Notes under the pieces: model-generated
Databases searched by the model: none
What the model saw: only the letters and a program-made list of their open reading frames with translations
What the model was told of the DNA's origin: nothing
Translations under genes and position numbers: made by a program
Assembly: GCA_026413225.1 (NCBI GenBank)
Contig: CM048557.1
Coordinates: 40,727,371 to 40,791,370, forward strand
Direction of reading: 5' to 3'
DNA length: 64,000 bases
Origin: Otis tarda
Taxonomy: Eukaryota; Chordata; Aves; Otidiformes; Otididae
Shown: one piece after another, positions 52,331-64,000 of the stretch
Position numbering within the stretch: position 1 is the first letter of the stretch
Layout of the letters: each line of letters opens with the position of its first letter

Positions 52331-54095
52331 AGAGAGGAAAAACAAACAAAACAACTGGAAATCCTCTAGGAGTAAGCATCAAAGACGATAAACACTTGCT
52401 TTGTAGAGCGTTGCTGTATGTTGCGGGGTTGTTGTGCAGCTCTTATTGGGAAATTGTACAACTCTTCACTTTGCCACATCACCAGCTTTCTGATGGTTCT
52501 GCACACCACGTTTCTCCCCAGGGGAGGAATCCAGTCCGTTAACCTTGCTTTGCATAGGACAAGAAAAATCAGTGTTATTATCAGCCCAGCGCTCTCAGGG
52601 AGAAGAGTGAGCACTCACCATCTTTAGCCACGCTCACTCCTCACTGAAGAAGTTGAATTTCTACAGGCTCAGGGCCCAACGTGAAAACAAGTGAACCAAA
52701 AAGAAGTCACCCTTCTGCAGAGCAAGATCATTATTGTTTTTAAATGATAAAATCTCTCACTTACTAGTTAGAATTAAGTTTCTGTCTTTTTTTCCCTTAC
52801 CTCTCCCCCCCAATTCACTGCAATACCAGTGATCAAAAGCACAGTCCCTATACTTTAGGATAGGATCCAGCTTAGTCACACAGTCAGTGAAAACCTGATG
52901 AAAACTCCTGTAGTTTTATAATTGTGGCAGTTGAACCACAAACACCAAATCTGTGATGTTTTCCAAATTCTTTTTCCTCCTTTAGGTGTCATTAGTAATT
53001 TGTTCCGCTATTCTCCTGGCCTGCCCTGGGCTCCCTATGTGCAGTCCCTATCTGGTCAAGATCTGGGCTTCAAGTGCCAAGCTCACCAGTATCCTAGCCA
53101 AGCTTTCTACAGAGCCTGACAGCTTTTAAAGTCCGTTTATCAACACTGGCATGAGCCCTAAATTACATAAAGGCCTTAGAAACTTGTTCCAGTGTCTCAG
53201 CAGGGACAAGGATTTAGCCCCAAAATGCTCGTATTGATACCTCAAAGGAAACAGCTAGTTCCCTTCCCAAACCCACAGAAATATTTGTACGTCTAAAGTT
53301 CCTGAAGTGAAAACACATCAAATTTAGAAGAATCTTTTGGCACAAGATGACCTTGCTTTCTGTTACCTATTTCTAATAAATACCCATTTTGGGAATGAAA
53401 ACAGCGCTAAGAAAATAAATCAACTCTGGCTGACTTAGATCCAGAAAGATGAAACCTGGACTGCGTTCTTTAGAAATTTTCATAGTACAAAAATCAAGGA
53501 CAAATGTCTCTGTCATTTAGTTAATATGTCACATTTTGATGCTGTTCAAATATTTTTTTTCCACAATGACAACAGAAAAGCGAAATGACCTCAAAGGGTG
53601 TTCGCTGAAAGGCACTCTTACTCTAGTCTCCTCCTTCCTCTTGCTTGAAAGTATTACATTAAAAGGGATTCCATTTTGTTCAACTGTTTTTCCTGATTCC
53701 CTAAAATTTACCCCTTCTATACACTGTATTCCAATTTTTCTGATCATGCCTAGTGCTCCTAAGTGTAAGAAGGCTTCCACTTCTGCAGCTGCATCCTAAA
53801 GAACCTGGTAAGAGCAGCCACTGTGTCCAAGTCCAACTTCTCAAATAGGTTTGTGGGGTTTGGTTTTGGGTTTTCTTCCGTCCTCACAATGGAGGTAAAA
53901 ATGGAGCGGGATGGCAGGACTGATTGCAATTTGCAGATGCATCTTGATTACCATCATAGTTTCCCTTGCTCATTGGAGAACAATTTTGGCTGCGTCTGCG
54001 ACCTTGAGGCTGCCGGAGCTGCAAGCTGCAGCGCAGCACGGCCTGAATCTCAGCTCTGCAGCTCTCAGATTGTCTATGGACTGTCTGAGTGCTGC
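52331..54095. other. Intergenic sequence, GC rising towards 54 kb
   Basis: No recognisable exon. From about 53,960 the base composition becomes clearly richer in G+C with several CTGCAG/GCTGC motifs and overlapping short open frames on both strands. None resembles a known protein. Confidence 0.5.
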
Positions 54096-54773
54096 AGGTC
54101 ACGTGTCTGTGATCCATAAGGACTCCACGGCTGCCCAGACTCCAGCGCATCCGAAGCTTGAGGACCAGCATTCAGCAAGGCCCAGTGCCATGGCCTGAGC
54201 CAGACAGCACAGAAAGCGCTGCTGCCTGGGTAGGGAGCTTGGCTGGCATCAGTCAGGAGGAAGGGATGATGAGGCCAGCAGGGCTGGGGGCTGCCTTATT
54301 TGGCTTACGGAAAGCTCTGGAACAGTCAAATATTAGATGCTCATTGTTCAGCATGACTACAGGCGAGGATTGGTAACTGAAGGGGTTTCAGCCTGCCCTA
54401 CAAAGGGAAAAATGGAGAATCAGACCCTTGCCAAGGCATCAAGGTGTAGGGATCGCAGGCTGGGAAGGACTCCAGCACAAGTCCAAGAGGGAGATTCTCC
54501 CCTAAAATGAAAGGCAAGAATGGCCAAGGGAAGAGCAGGGCACTGAGCCATGAACCTCTAGTGACCATGTATGGTTGGCAGCATCCGTCATCAAACAGAA
54601 CCGAGATGGAAATTCCAGCATCCAAAAATCACATCCCACTGAGCCAGGGATGAGACTGGGGACACACTGGCATTCTTCACTAGAGGAATCAGCTACCAGG
54701 AACTAGTGAATAAATTCATGTATTTAGGCGCAGTACTGAATACCACAAAAAAAAAAAAAAAAAAAAAAAAAAA
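54096..54773 (+). pseudogene. Possible retroposed polyadenylated transcript (unknown parent)
   Basis: An A27 tract (54,747-54,773) follows an AATAAA (54,709-54,714) by about 32 bases. Right after the A-tract comes gagtgctgc (54,774-54,782), which also occurs at 54,087-54,095 and could be a target-site duplication. The enclosed 650 bp is richer in G+C than its surroundings but has no long frame and no product I recognise. Bird genomes hold few retrocopies because CR1 does not use poly(A) templates well. The alternative is a chance A-run; GC enrichment already starts about 100 bp before the left repeat, which weakens the case. Confidence 0.3.
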
Positions 54774-54782
54774 GAGTGCTGC

Positions 54783-57700
54783 CTACCCAGAGAGCATTTG
54801 CAGAGCTGTTGTCAACAGAAGCTATAAGCACAGAGAAAACACAGTTCAAGTGACTGCAGGTGGCTCCGAATCTTGCACGTTGTTTGGTGCCACAGCTACA
54901 GTTCCACTGTATAAAACTTTGCAGGTACAGAGAAGATTTAGTGGCTTTGCAATAAATCACAGGGGGAAAGGTGGAGATTAAAAACACTAGGTTGATCCTG
55001 CTGTTCTTTTATTGGAAAGCCTAGATTGGAAAGGAAACAAAATCTTAACCAGGTTAACGTATCAGACAGAAGTTGTCTATAAACTAAAATAATCTTTTGC
55101 TACAAATACCACTACAGCTATTTTGACAGGAAGCACAAGAAACTTGGCATAAACGGATGTTTTATGTACTACAATGGCAGCCATGCAATATGTATTTCCA
55201 CACATGTAAGGGCAGAAGCAAATTTCATTATTAAACACAAAAACATGGGTTTAGGAATCTTAACATTTTTCCATATCATGGTTATAATTAGATGACCCTG
55301 TTGCCTTCCTTATGCAAGAACTCTCATTGTATTTGATACCTGAAAGGTCTGAAGCTGTCTGAATTTAAGAAGTCAGTAGGTCGGTTGTTTTGAAATGGGA
55401 AGAGATTTGGCATGATGATGTGAATTAAAATAAAAGTATTATTATTAATCAAATGGCATCAAGTTATTTTACTCGCTATTTATATTAAACCTGACTGGTA
55501 GGTGAGTATTATGAGCCATACTTAAAATGGAATGCAATTGACTTACATTAAAATAATTTTTAAAAATCTATGTCAAGTGTTTTTCATAACTCAGTGTTCC
55601 TTTTTCCTTTCCCCACTGTGATTAGAATTTAACTGTCTGAAAGTTCATCTGGCAGCGGAAATGTTATTTCCAGTTTGCCTACAGATACAGTCATTTCTCA
55701 GGGTCTGGCTCATAGCAGACTCTTTTGTACACAGTCTTTAAACTTTGCCATTTCAGAGGCAAACACTCTTGATCAAAGGATGAATAAAAAGAAAGGTCTC
55801 CGGAGATTCCTTCTCCAGCAAATACCTTCAAAAGGTCCTCTCGGGTTACGAGCTCTCTGAATCTCAAAGCTACCTTTAGTTTCTATTTTTATCTTCTACA
55901 TTTCTAGATCTGTAGACGTAAAAGCAACTACAAAGCCTCCTTGTAGAATAGGCATACTTCATCTTATTTCACACTCTGCTTCTCAGGAAAGAGGGAAGGG
56001 GAGTTGTGGATGGAAGCCAATGCCATAGCGTAAGCACCTGATTGATCTGGTCATCACCATCACCATAGGACGGTGTTGTTGCTCCATGGACTGCAGAAGA
56101 GGGTATGTTTGTAGGGGAAATACATGGTACTTGCTTTGAGGGCTGTAGATGAAAAACAGAACCTAGGGAACAGCAGAGAAAGGGCCAGTGCACCACAGCC
56201 ACGTGTGTGAACGCTGTCCTCTTTCAGAGTGTGAGGCGAGAGCAGCGGTGCAACTGAAGGCACGGAAAGGATGTAGGGAGCCGTATGCGTGACAAGAAAG
56301 AAATGGCTAAGAGAGGTAAACAGCCACCATTTGAGTTAGATTAGCTCTTAATTGGAGTCTCTTAGAAGAAAAGATGTAAAATAAAGTACAGGCAGGCACG
56401 CATACAGAACTATCCTTGTAGGAGGAAAGTTTTTCCTACTGCAAGAGAAAAGGGCCCTATTCTACTAAAATGAAATACTGGCTGTTTAACAAGACTTAAC
56501 AAAAAAGAAAAAAGGGCATCTGAGAACAATGTATCTATTATAGCCTTGTTTTCCAGCAGATGTTTTGAGGTGACACAGAACAGCTTGGTAGCTGGGTGTT
56601 CTGTTTTAAAGACCATGCTGTGAGTCGTTCCGGAACAGAGCTATTTTGGCTATACAGGGCTTTTAAATTACCATTTTTAAAGTGTACTTAAGCCGGTAAG
56701 CTATGCGTAGCTGAAGACTTCTGTTGAGGAAGAAGAGTGGGAGGCCAAGAAAGGTACCTCCAAAAGGAAAATGGGCTTTATTAAACCAAAGTGCACAAAC
56801 AGTACTAGTCTTATCTGTTTTTCATACATCTCTCTGTAGCCTTAATAAAATAATGTATTTCACTTGAATTCAAAACTAACATTTCTAGCACGTAGAAAAA
56901 GAGCTTTTGCTTTGCAAAAATATTTTTGCAACAATCAGGTGTCCGAGTGCACTTCCCAAAGAACAAGCGCATGAGGTGAATAACGATGCTATAAACTTCA
57001 TTTGACCTTCGAGCAGCTTTCATTTTGAAATGGGCCTTCGCTGAAGCAATGGCACTTAATGAAAAATGAAGTAAAGTTGTTCAGTATGAACTTAATTTCC
57101 AGAAGTCTGAATAAATGACCTGCTATTTAAGAAGCAAGAAACTCAAGAATTTCCCCAGTCTCATTAACTCTTTCTGTCTGACAAAAGGCCTGGGAGCAGG
57201 CGCATGGCCCGTCTGCAGATACCTCCGCAGCGCTCAGGCTGTAGGCAGTGTCCTCCTCATACCCACAGCTTATGCAAGTTTTGGGGCAGTGAAATAATGT
57301 TGCATTTTGCTCATACTCCACCATAAATGTACTGCTGCCAAGCCTCTGTGCTTGACCCACACCTCTCACACAAATACAACGCAACTACTTCCAGTGCTTG
57401 TCTTGCCCATCACTACCTGAAAAACCCTTGCCCAAGGGGCAAGATTGCTCCGCCATCTATGCCTTTACAGGATGAAATTAAAATAATGTAACTTTAAATC
57501 TCTCTTCAGCACCAGGAGCAGTAAAATAGTCAAATACATTTTGTATAATTTAAAATGCAGATATATCTTTATGAAGAAAATTGCTTGTGGCCAGCAATAT
57601 TTGTTGCTGCACTTCTTGTATTCTGCCCACAGTAAATACTTGGAAAAGAGTACTTTCACTCTGAGGTTGAACACACAAAGCTGTGTCATGTTCAAACAGT

Positions 57701-58335
57701 GCCCTTATGAAAAGGCTCCTGTCACGAAGTTGCAGGGCTGCCTCTGAAAACACTTAGTTTATCTGAAGTCCTGAATTAATACCATGAGTTTTTGAAAGCA
57801 TCACCTTTCTAGGAAAAAGTCCAAACATTTGGAGAATAATCAGCTGAGCTAAATCTATTTTAAATCCCACAAATTACAACCACAATGCAAGACACAGGAG
57901 AAAGACAGTTTTCTGTAATTTCTGTCTGAAGGGTGAAGCAGTCCTGACACAAACAGGACGTTGCCCACCTGCGGAGCCCCTTGCGGTGCCCGTGCTCCTG
58001 AGGAGACTCCACTTCCATCAGGCTCTTTGGTAGCACCCATGCATGCGCTGCAACAGGCTGACATGCAGGAACCACCACGTGCTGCCGTTTAGTTGGCCAG
58101 AAACTATACCAGTGCATAAACTGCTGCAGCTATTTAAACCTTTGATGGTCAGTTTAATTATTTCCATCAATAATGAAAAAAAAAATCACAGACACTACCA
58201 CTGCCAAAAAAACCCCAGAACTATTGGTATCTTTACAAATAGCATACTAAGAAAATTTATTCAACTATAAATGTTTAATAACATAGGGCACTTAAAATTC
58301 TTTTCAGACAGGTCTGTTGCATGTTTATATTCATT
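54783..58335. other. Intergenic sequence
   Basis: Nothing recognisable beyond ordinary AT-rich sequence. Short frames on both strands look like noise. Confidence 0.6.
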
Positions 58336-58405
58336 GTCCATCAGGGGTTGGGCTAGATGACCTTTAAAGATCCCTTCCAACCCAAAACATTCTTTGATTC
58401 TATGA
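58336..58405 (+). repeat. CR1 3' tail fragment
   Basis: 'ggggttgggctagatgacct' followed by 'ttaaagatcccttccaaccc' and 'ttctttgattctatgac' is the last 70 bp of a CR1. The body is missing. Confidence 0.88.
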
Positions 58406-61400
58406 CTGTCATCAGGTACCACATCCACCAAAGGCTCGTAAGTTCAGGTCAGAGTTAGACATTTGCAAACTTTGCTTTGATTTTACCAAAACACACACAT
58501 GCTTTATATAAAAACAGATAGATTTTTCAGAAGTGCTTATTATTCTCTTAATTCTGTTACAACTGAAATCAGCAAAAAGCAGGAAAGCAGCAGTCATATG
58601 AGCAAGACCAGGCAGTCCATCCAGCCTGGCACTTCCAGCACTGTCAGTAGCAGCAGCTTCAGAGAAAAAGAAAAATATTTTTGCAGCCCAGAACTTGGTT
58701 CTAATGCAGATTTCCATCCACTGTCAACTGGTGGCAACAAATTAGTCCAAACTATCTATATTTCATAAGCCATAATAAAAAACTTTGTCACTACAATTAT
58801 AGTATTTGAGCACTTGATCTCACTGACACTTTGCAGATATGACATCTGTGTTCTGGCTTGCTTGGTTTTTTTCTTTTAATCACAAGTTTAATGGCAACAG
58901 CCCAACTTGAGGCCTTCTTGAAAATTCCTAATATACCCACATAAAACGCACAAACATTTTCTCCATTGTGTAAAACCACAATGCCAACTGCGAGTTCAGA
59001 GTTACGTATTTGCAAACACCAGGGACAGTACAATATGCATCTCTGCCCATGAGACAAGGTAGAAGATCAACGTAACAAAGTTCCAAGTATCTCTCTTGCC
59101 TTCTCACAGTTGAATAAAAGAGCAGAAATAACGTGAGTCTTCTAAAAATCAAACACCTTGACAGCTGTGGGAAACCAACCCCAAATGTAAAAGGATGGCT
59201 GCCTCTGCTAATGGGTCCTTGAAGTACTGCTCACCACCACGACAGACAGAAAAGACACACAATTTAGATGCAAGTAAATATTTAGTGTCTTTTTATTTTC
59301 TTGAAAGTGCAAACTGCATACGCTTGTTAATCCTAACTGTGGCTTTTACAATTTCAGCATTTATTACACTACTTCCAGGAAGCTAAGGAAGCATGCTAAA
59401 ATTATTCCACCTTGCTAATGGTATCGCCCATTGCTGACTTGCTAATTTTCTCCAGACAAATGACTCTACCAAATTCTCTTTTCCGCTTTAATTTCTTTTC
59501 TATGCTTGCTCCCCAGACATTTTTCACACGCAGATTTTCTTTCTCACTTACAAATCTCTGCTTGGCATTCACTGAAGTACTACAGGACATAGTTAAAAGC
59601 CGGAGGGTTAAAATCTATGTAAACCAACTTCACAGAAAAGCAAGAACCTGGAGAGGTGGGGGAAGACACTGAACTTTCTCTACTGACCTAACAGCAAGTG
59701 TCTACCCCTGAGAAGTCCTACAGGTTTCAGGTAGAAAAGCCTCCCCTCATCCTCCAGTATCTGCCTCCATGTATGGGAGTATTTTTACATAAATCTCTAC
59801 TAGTATCTTAAATAATTCAAACACATAAGAAATAGGAACTATTAGACATGATAATCTCAAAATACACCCTCTGCCTTCAAATAATCTCTCAAGCAAGCAG
59901 AGGTAACAATGCTATCTTCTGCACCTACAGCTTGCACAGGCATTGAAAGAGATACCCCACCTGCTGTCAGACCAAGGGACCAGTCTACACCACACCAAAA
60001 TAACTTGTTTCAATGAAATTTTCATTAAGGTTAAAGCACGACTGGTTTGAGACCACTTAAGAGTGTTAAGTGCCAGGAGGGCAAGGATTTTTGCACTTTC
60101 TGAAGCCTGAAAATCAGTAACTTAATGAAGTCATAAAGGGGGACATGAGAATGGAATATCTGAATTTTTTTTTTCATTCTCAAATTACTTAAATATTGAA
60201 AAGGCCAAGCGATTCACTTTGAAATTACACTTTAAAACATTAAACATAAGAAATCATGCAAAGGTAAAATTCTAGTGGTAAAATCTCTTTCTTTTCTTGC
60301 TGACCCTCATGTAATCCTGCTCCTTGCACTCAGTCAATAATGCCATCCGGGCTTTACAAGTTGCATCTCTGGCACTCCACAGCTGTGATGCTGCCACAAA
60401 ATTCACCTTTATCCAAGACGTCAGTTGCCCTGCCTGTTTGTTTGCTTTGTGCGCAAAAGCTTATGGCACATCCAAAAAACTTAAAGTAAGGGTAATATTC
60501 ACAAATACAAAATTGGAAGATAAAAGGTTCACAGTCTAGACTGAAAACTAGTAATTAAAAAACACACTGGAACAAAATTATTTGACATTTCTGCAGAATT
60601 TCCGGAATTTCTACATAGTGCCACAAAGCTAAGAGTCAGGTTTCTGTTACTACCCATGGCTCTGTTTATGAGCCTTTCAGAGCCTTTTACGTACGTGGAA
60701 ACTGTTCTAGCAACAAAGTAATTTCAACCACAACTGCTTAACCATTATCAACAAGAAGAGAGTCTACTCAACACTACTAGTAGTTGCCAAAGCTAACAGA
60801 TTAAGTCAATGTACTCATCTGGAAGTTCTATACGGAGCTATTTTGGAGACATGATGAGCCAGGAGAGTTCGGAAAGTGTTCAAGCAGTGAGTTAATCTTA
60901 TTTTTCTGAAGCAGGAAAATTTATGAAATGCCTTTTCTAATTTGTCTCAATTTTCCAAAAATAAAATGAAAAAAGGAGCCCTAGTGAAAGATTACAGATG
61001 CATCAGATTATTTATTTTGGTCGTGGTGAGGTCAGTCAATATGAAAAGTGAAAAGCCAATTTTAAACATGGAGTTAAGGTCAGTCCCTGTAAAGCGAATG
61101 TGGGAGAAAAAGAAAAGCAAAAATATTTAGAAGCCTAAAATACTGTTTTACAGAAATTTTTCATGCCTACTACCCGAAAACAAAGGAGAGAAAAAAGAAG
61201 ATGAATTTCCTAGCAGGTAAGCTAGTAGAAAAATGACAAGAATCAGGTACTCTCTCCCTCTCATCTACAAAAGCCTGAGCTTACAGGAAATTCAGGCTTG
61301 GAAAAGGGGAGAAATTAGAGGACTGCAGGTTTCTGGGGGAAGAAATCCATGTCCTCTTCCAGAGGCATACAGCCTCTGACTCTTCTGGCCAGCCCTGTGG

Positions 61401-61536
61401 CAAGGAAGATTAAGCCCAGAGTAAGTATAGAACGAATAGCCCCAGAGCTAAGAAAAAAGGAGAGGTTAGATTCAGTGGGCAGAACAAAGCTGACAAGAAA
61501 TTTGTATGGAGAACAAAAGGGGCTGGGCTGGGCACT
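58406..61536. other. Intergenic sequence
   Basis: No exon, repeat or RNA gene that I can support. Confidence 0.6.
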
Positions 61537-61740
61537 AAGGAGCAAAATTAATTGTTTAGTTCATCAGGAACGATCCCTTCCATAACACCTGACAAATAGG
61601 TGTTAAACTTGAATCATGCTTAAAATAAAGCAAAAGTGCTTTGGGGACTAAGACTGGAAATAAAATTATCACTAGACATTGAGCAAACTAAATAGCATTC
61701 CTAAATTTCATTTAAAAATAGGTATTTATCACAATAAAGG
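61537..61740 (+). repeat. Dispersed 204-bp repeat, copy B
   Basis: Second copy of the 52,036 repeat, same length and orientation. Differences seen include ttaatc/ttcatc, aatgatc/aacgatc, gatgaat/gacaaat and ggga/ggaa. The flanks ('gggctgggctgggcact' left, 'aaagagttttgctcaactc' right) differ from those of copy A, so the homology stops at the unit's ends. Confidence 0.85.
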
Positions 61741-63635
61741 AAAGAGTTTTGCTCAACTCTTGCTGGAGGACCAGTTATTATTGAGACTGACAGGTGAGAA
61801 GTACTCTTCACAACTTGTTTGAATAGGATAGAGTTTATCAGTAATTTAATAAAAAGAATAATCTTGGACCAATATAGTTTAAAAATTCAAACAAACTATC
61901 TCTCAGAAATGAGACTAAAAAAATCAAATAAACAAACAGTGCAATGAAATCAGGACAGAGGGCCACCTCTGTCATTTTTCCTGAAACATGATGTTTTTTC
62001 AATGTCCAATTTTTTTTTCTGGCTGCTCATGAATTTGGAGTTATCCGCATCCTGAAAACACTCTGTTTTCTATTAAAGCTTAGTGAGTATAACAATAAGA
62101 GTAAGTTTTTAATAACAGGCACACTGAGCATTGCAGCCACAAACAGCCAGTGAAATTACTTGCCATTATAAGAGATAGTAAAACCAGAACATAAAAATTA
62201 ATTTTATTTGCACAAACTGATTTTCTTCAATCTTGCCTAAATTTTTTTCAAGAGCTAGTTATGGGGTTGATGAACATATTGGAGGAGATACAAGAAGAAA
62301 AGGGGATTTACATTACAACAATTCCACTGTTGTCAGAGGGCAATACCAGTATGAGTACACAGTAAAATCTAATGTTTTCACATTGCTTCTGTTTCCAGAT
62401 AAACCCTGTTGCTGCTGTTCTTCAATGTACCCTGAAAAGTGCTGTCCTTTGTCCTCTAGTTAATCTGTCCTTTTTCTCCTGTTTGATTTAACATCAAAAC
62501 TATCAGAAGCACATGGACTTCCAGGCATTGCAAACGATTTGCCCTTTGCCACGTTCTATACTGATCCTCTGTTCTCCCACTGCTATAGCTGACAGCTACT
62601 CAGAAGGTGGATGGTGTCAACGAGGACTTAGACCCTGCAAAGAAAGCTTTCCGGGGAAAAAAAAAAAAACAAACAAAACAGAGCTGAGCTGATTTATGCA
62701 GGGCAAAGACATCTGCCTTCAGTGTCTAGGTTAAGGAGAGACCAGTGACCGCTCCAGGGCTTCAGTCACTCAAAGCTCTTTGCTCTACAGGGTGTCGGTG
62801 GCTCTGAGGGATGCTCTGTCACTCAGTTCACACCATAGCAACCAGCTGCAAGAATGGCAGGATGCAGCAAATGCAAAGAAGAGTCTGGAAAACCATGAGG
62901 CTTAATGCCACACTGCTGTGGTTACAGGGCACAAAAGAGCAGGAAAGCAAAAGCTAAAAAAGGCTTTCTTGTTAAGAGGAGGAGTTGTGGGGCCACTTGT
63001 GCACTGCGGAGTGCTTCCATCAGCACTAAAAGACTTTCCAAGAAGGGTACAAGCTAACCCAAAGCCCTTACCTCAGACACTAGATCATTCTTCAGAGCAT
63101 GTACCAAAACCCAACAGACTTCAGGGCTACCCCTACATTAACTAGAGCACATCTGGTGCCATGGTACTCTAGAGATCCCTCCAGAAGACAACTCTCAGAG
63201 CCAAAGATCTGAAAGGACTTTGGCTTGGATTTAGCTCCTGGAACTCTAAAAACTGTAATTTTCATTTTTTCCTCTCCCTCAGTCCCACTGGTCTTGGGTT
63301 TACATTATGTTCTTATCTTTTTTACTCAAAGAATAAAATTACCTCTATTAAATATGTTAAGTAAATAGTTTGACTGAAGGATGTAATCGCAACATAAAAC
63401 TAACAATGTCACAGTGCAACCCAGACCAATCACGTGAAAAATCAAACATGCCTGTGGTTGAATTGCACAAAAAAAAAAAAAAATCTCATTACAATATGGT
63501 CTTCGTAATGCTTTTATTTTTATTTCAAAATAATCACTTAGAAATAGGAAGCCCTTTGGAAGTGCGTGGCTCAGTAGCATTTTGACTGACAGGATGAAAT
63601 CTGGTGACAAAGATGTTGAAGATGATACTAATTGA
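61741..63635. other. Intergenic sequence
   Basis: Holds A-rich runs (about 62,658-62,670 and 63,469-63,483) and short open frames, one with a chance Cys cluster near 62,405-62,450 (CCCCSSMYPEKCC). No gene is supported. Confidence 0.55.
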
Positions 63636-64000
63636 AAAGCAGCTGGTGGATCACAGGTAAAGATGATTTCTTACAGCTGGATCATGTATCTGCCGCATGA
63701 TGGAACTCTCTTCTTTCTAATCAGTGAAGACTTACACCTGCACGCCTCTCCCTTCTCTCCAATCCATCTAGACAAACTCTGGTATGCCAGCTCTGCTGAT
63801 ACGTGGCTAGCTCCTAGCAGAGCTCTCATTCAAGTAGATACAATCAGAGGTACATCAGGTTACAGTACAGTTGGTGAAGCAATCATCCACAGAGAAGTCA
63901 GAAATGTGGTTTTCATGGACTTACAAGACTTTTACAAGGATCTGGAGAGCGATGGACCTGTCCTAACACTAGAAGGTACAGCATGCGTTGTTCCTTTCAC
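63636..64000 (+). CDS. Open frame running off the right edge (121 codons, no stop), unidentified
   Basis: From the stop at 63,633 the frame stays open to the window end. Pieces read WIMYLPHDGTLFFLISEDLH, LDKLWYASSADTWLAPSRAL and VVFMDLQDFYKDLESDGPVL. An acceptor-like tttcttacag ends at 63,676. A frame of this length is expected a few times by chance in 64 kb, and I recognise no family. It could be part of an exon continuing right of the window, or noise. Confidence 0.15.

Noticed and set aside
53823-54376. Cluster of overlapping 70-100 codon ORFs on both strands as a gene
   Set aside because: It is explained by locally higher G+C and fewer stops. No homology, start context or splice pattern supports coding.
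54706-54981. Frame with MYLGAVLN followed by poly-lysine as a LINE reverse transcriptase remnant
   Set aside because: Only a few residues resemble the YLG motif of some LINE proteins, the lysines come from the A27 tract, and nothing upstream in frame supports a reverse transcriptase.
62233-62463. Cys-rich frame (CCCCSSMYPEKCC) as a small secreted peptide
   Set aside because: There is no signal peptide at its start, and the Cys cluster arises from a short tgctgctg run.
1-64000. tRNA, rRNA, CRISPR arrays, operons or phage genes
   Set aside because: None seen on either strand. The sequence is a vertebrate nuclear locus.

Overview
The window looks like an autosomal stretch of a bird genome. It is AT-rich, its coding exons are short and widely spaced, it carries several CR1 LINE pieces (the dominant avian LINE, with the diagnostic ATTCTATGATTCT-type 3' end), and it has two solo LTRs of an ERVL-type family that I know as very abundant in Neoaves. 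The Neoaves assignment rests on memory of that LTR family and is an inference.

Positions 1-47,460 hold the 3' five-sixths of one protein-coding gene on the + strand, SCFD1 (SLY1), the Sec1/Munc18 protein of ER-Golgi SNARE fusion. Twenty-one exons can be placed to the base with GT-AG introns. Spliced together they give 538 codons and a stop, matching human residues 105 to 642 (as I remember the human protein) with no gap or break. The upstream exons, start codon and promoter lie left of the window. The stop codon is at 47,266-47,268 and a clear AATAAA is at 47,440. The introns run from about 0.3 to 7 kb and contain most of the repeats: CR1 pieces, two solo LTRs in sense orientation, homopolymer tracts, an AT palindrome, and an unexplained antisense ORF just before exon w12.

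Positions 47,461-64,000 look intergenic. In mammals the next gene in this direction is COCH, and none of its exons is visible here. This part holds a well-kept CR1 3' end (50,029-50,453), a short CR1 tail (58,336-58,405), a 204-bp sequence present twice 9.5 kb apart at about 97.5% identity, and an A27 tract preceded by a polyadenylation-like signal and flanked by a possible 9-bp target duplication. A reading frame at the right edge stays open for 121 codons to the window end.

No operon, phage, CRISPR, tRNA or rRNA is present, and no undescribed gene system can be shown. The items most worth checking are the 204-bp repeat pair, the antisense ORF at 28,181-28,471, the possible retrocopy ending at 54,773 and the open frame at the right edge.
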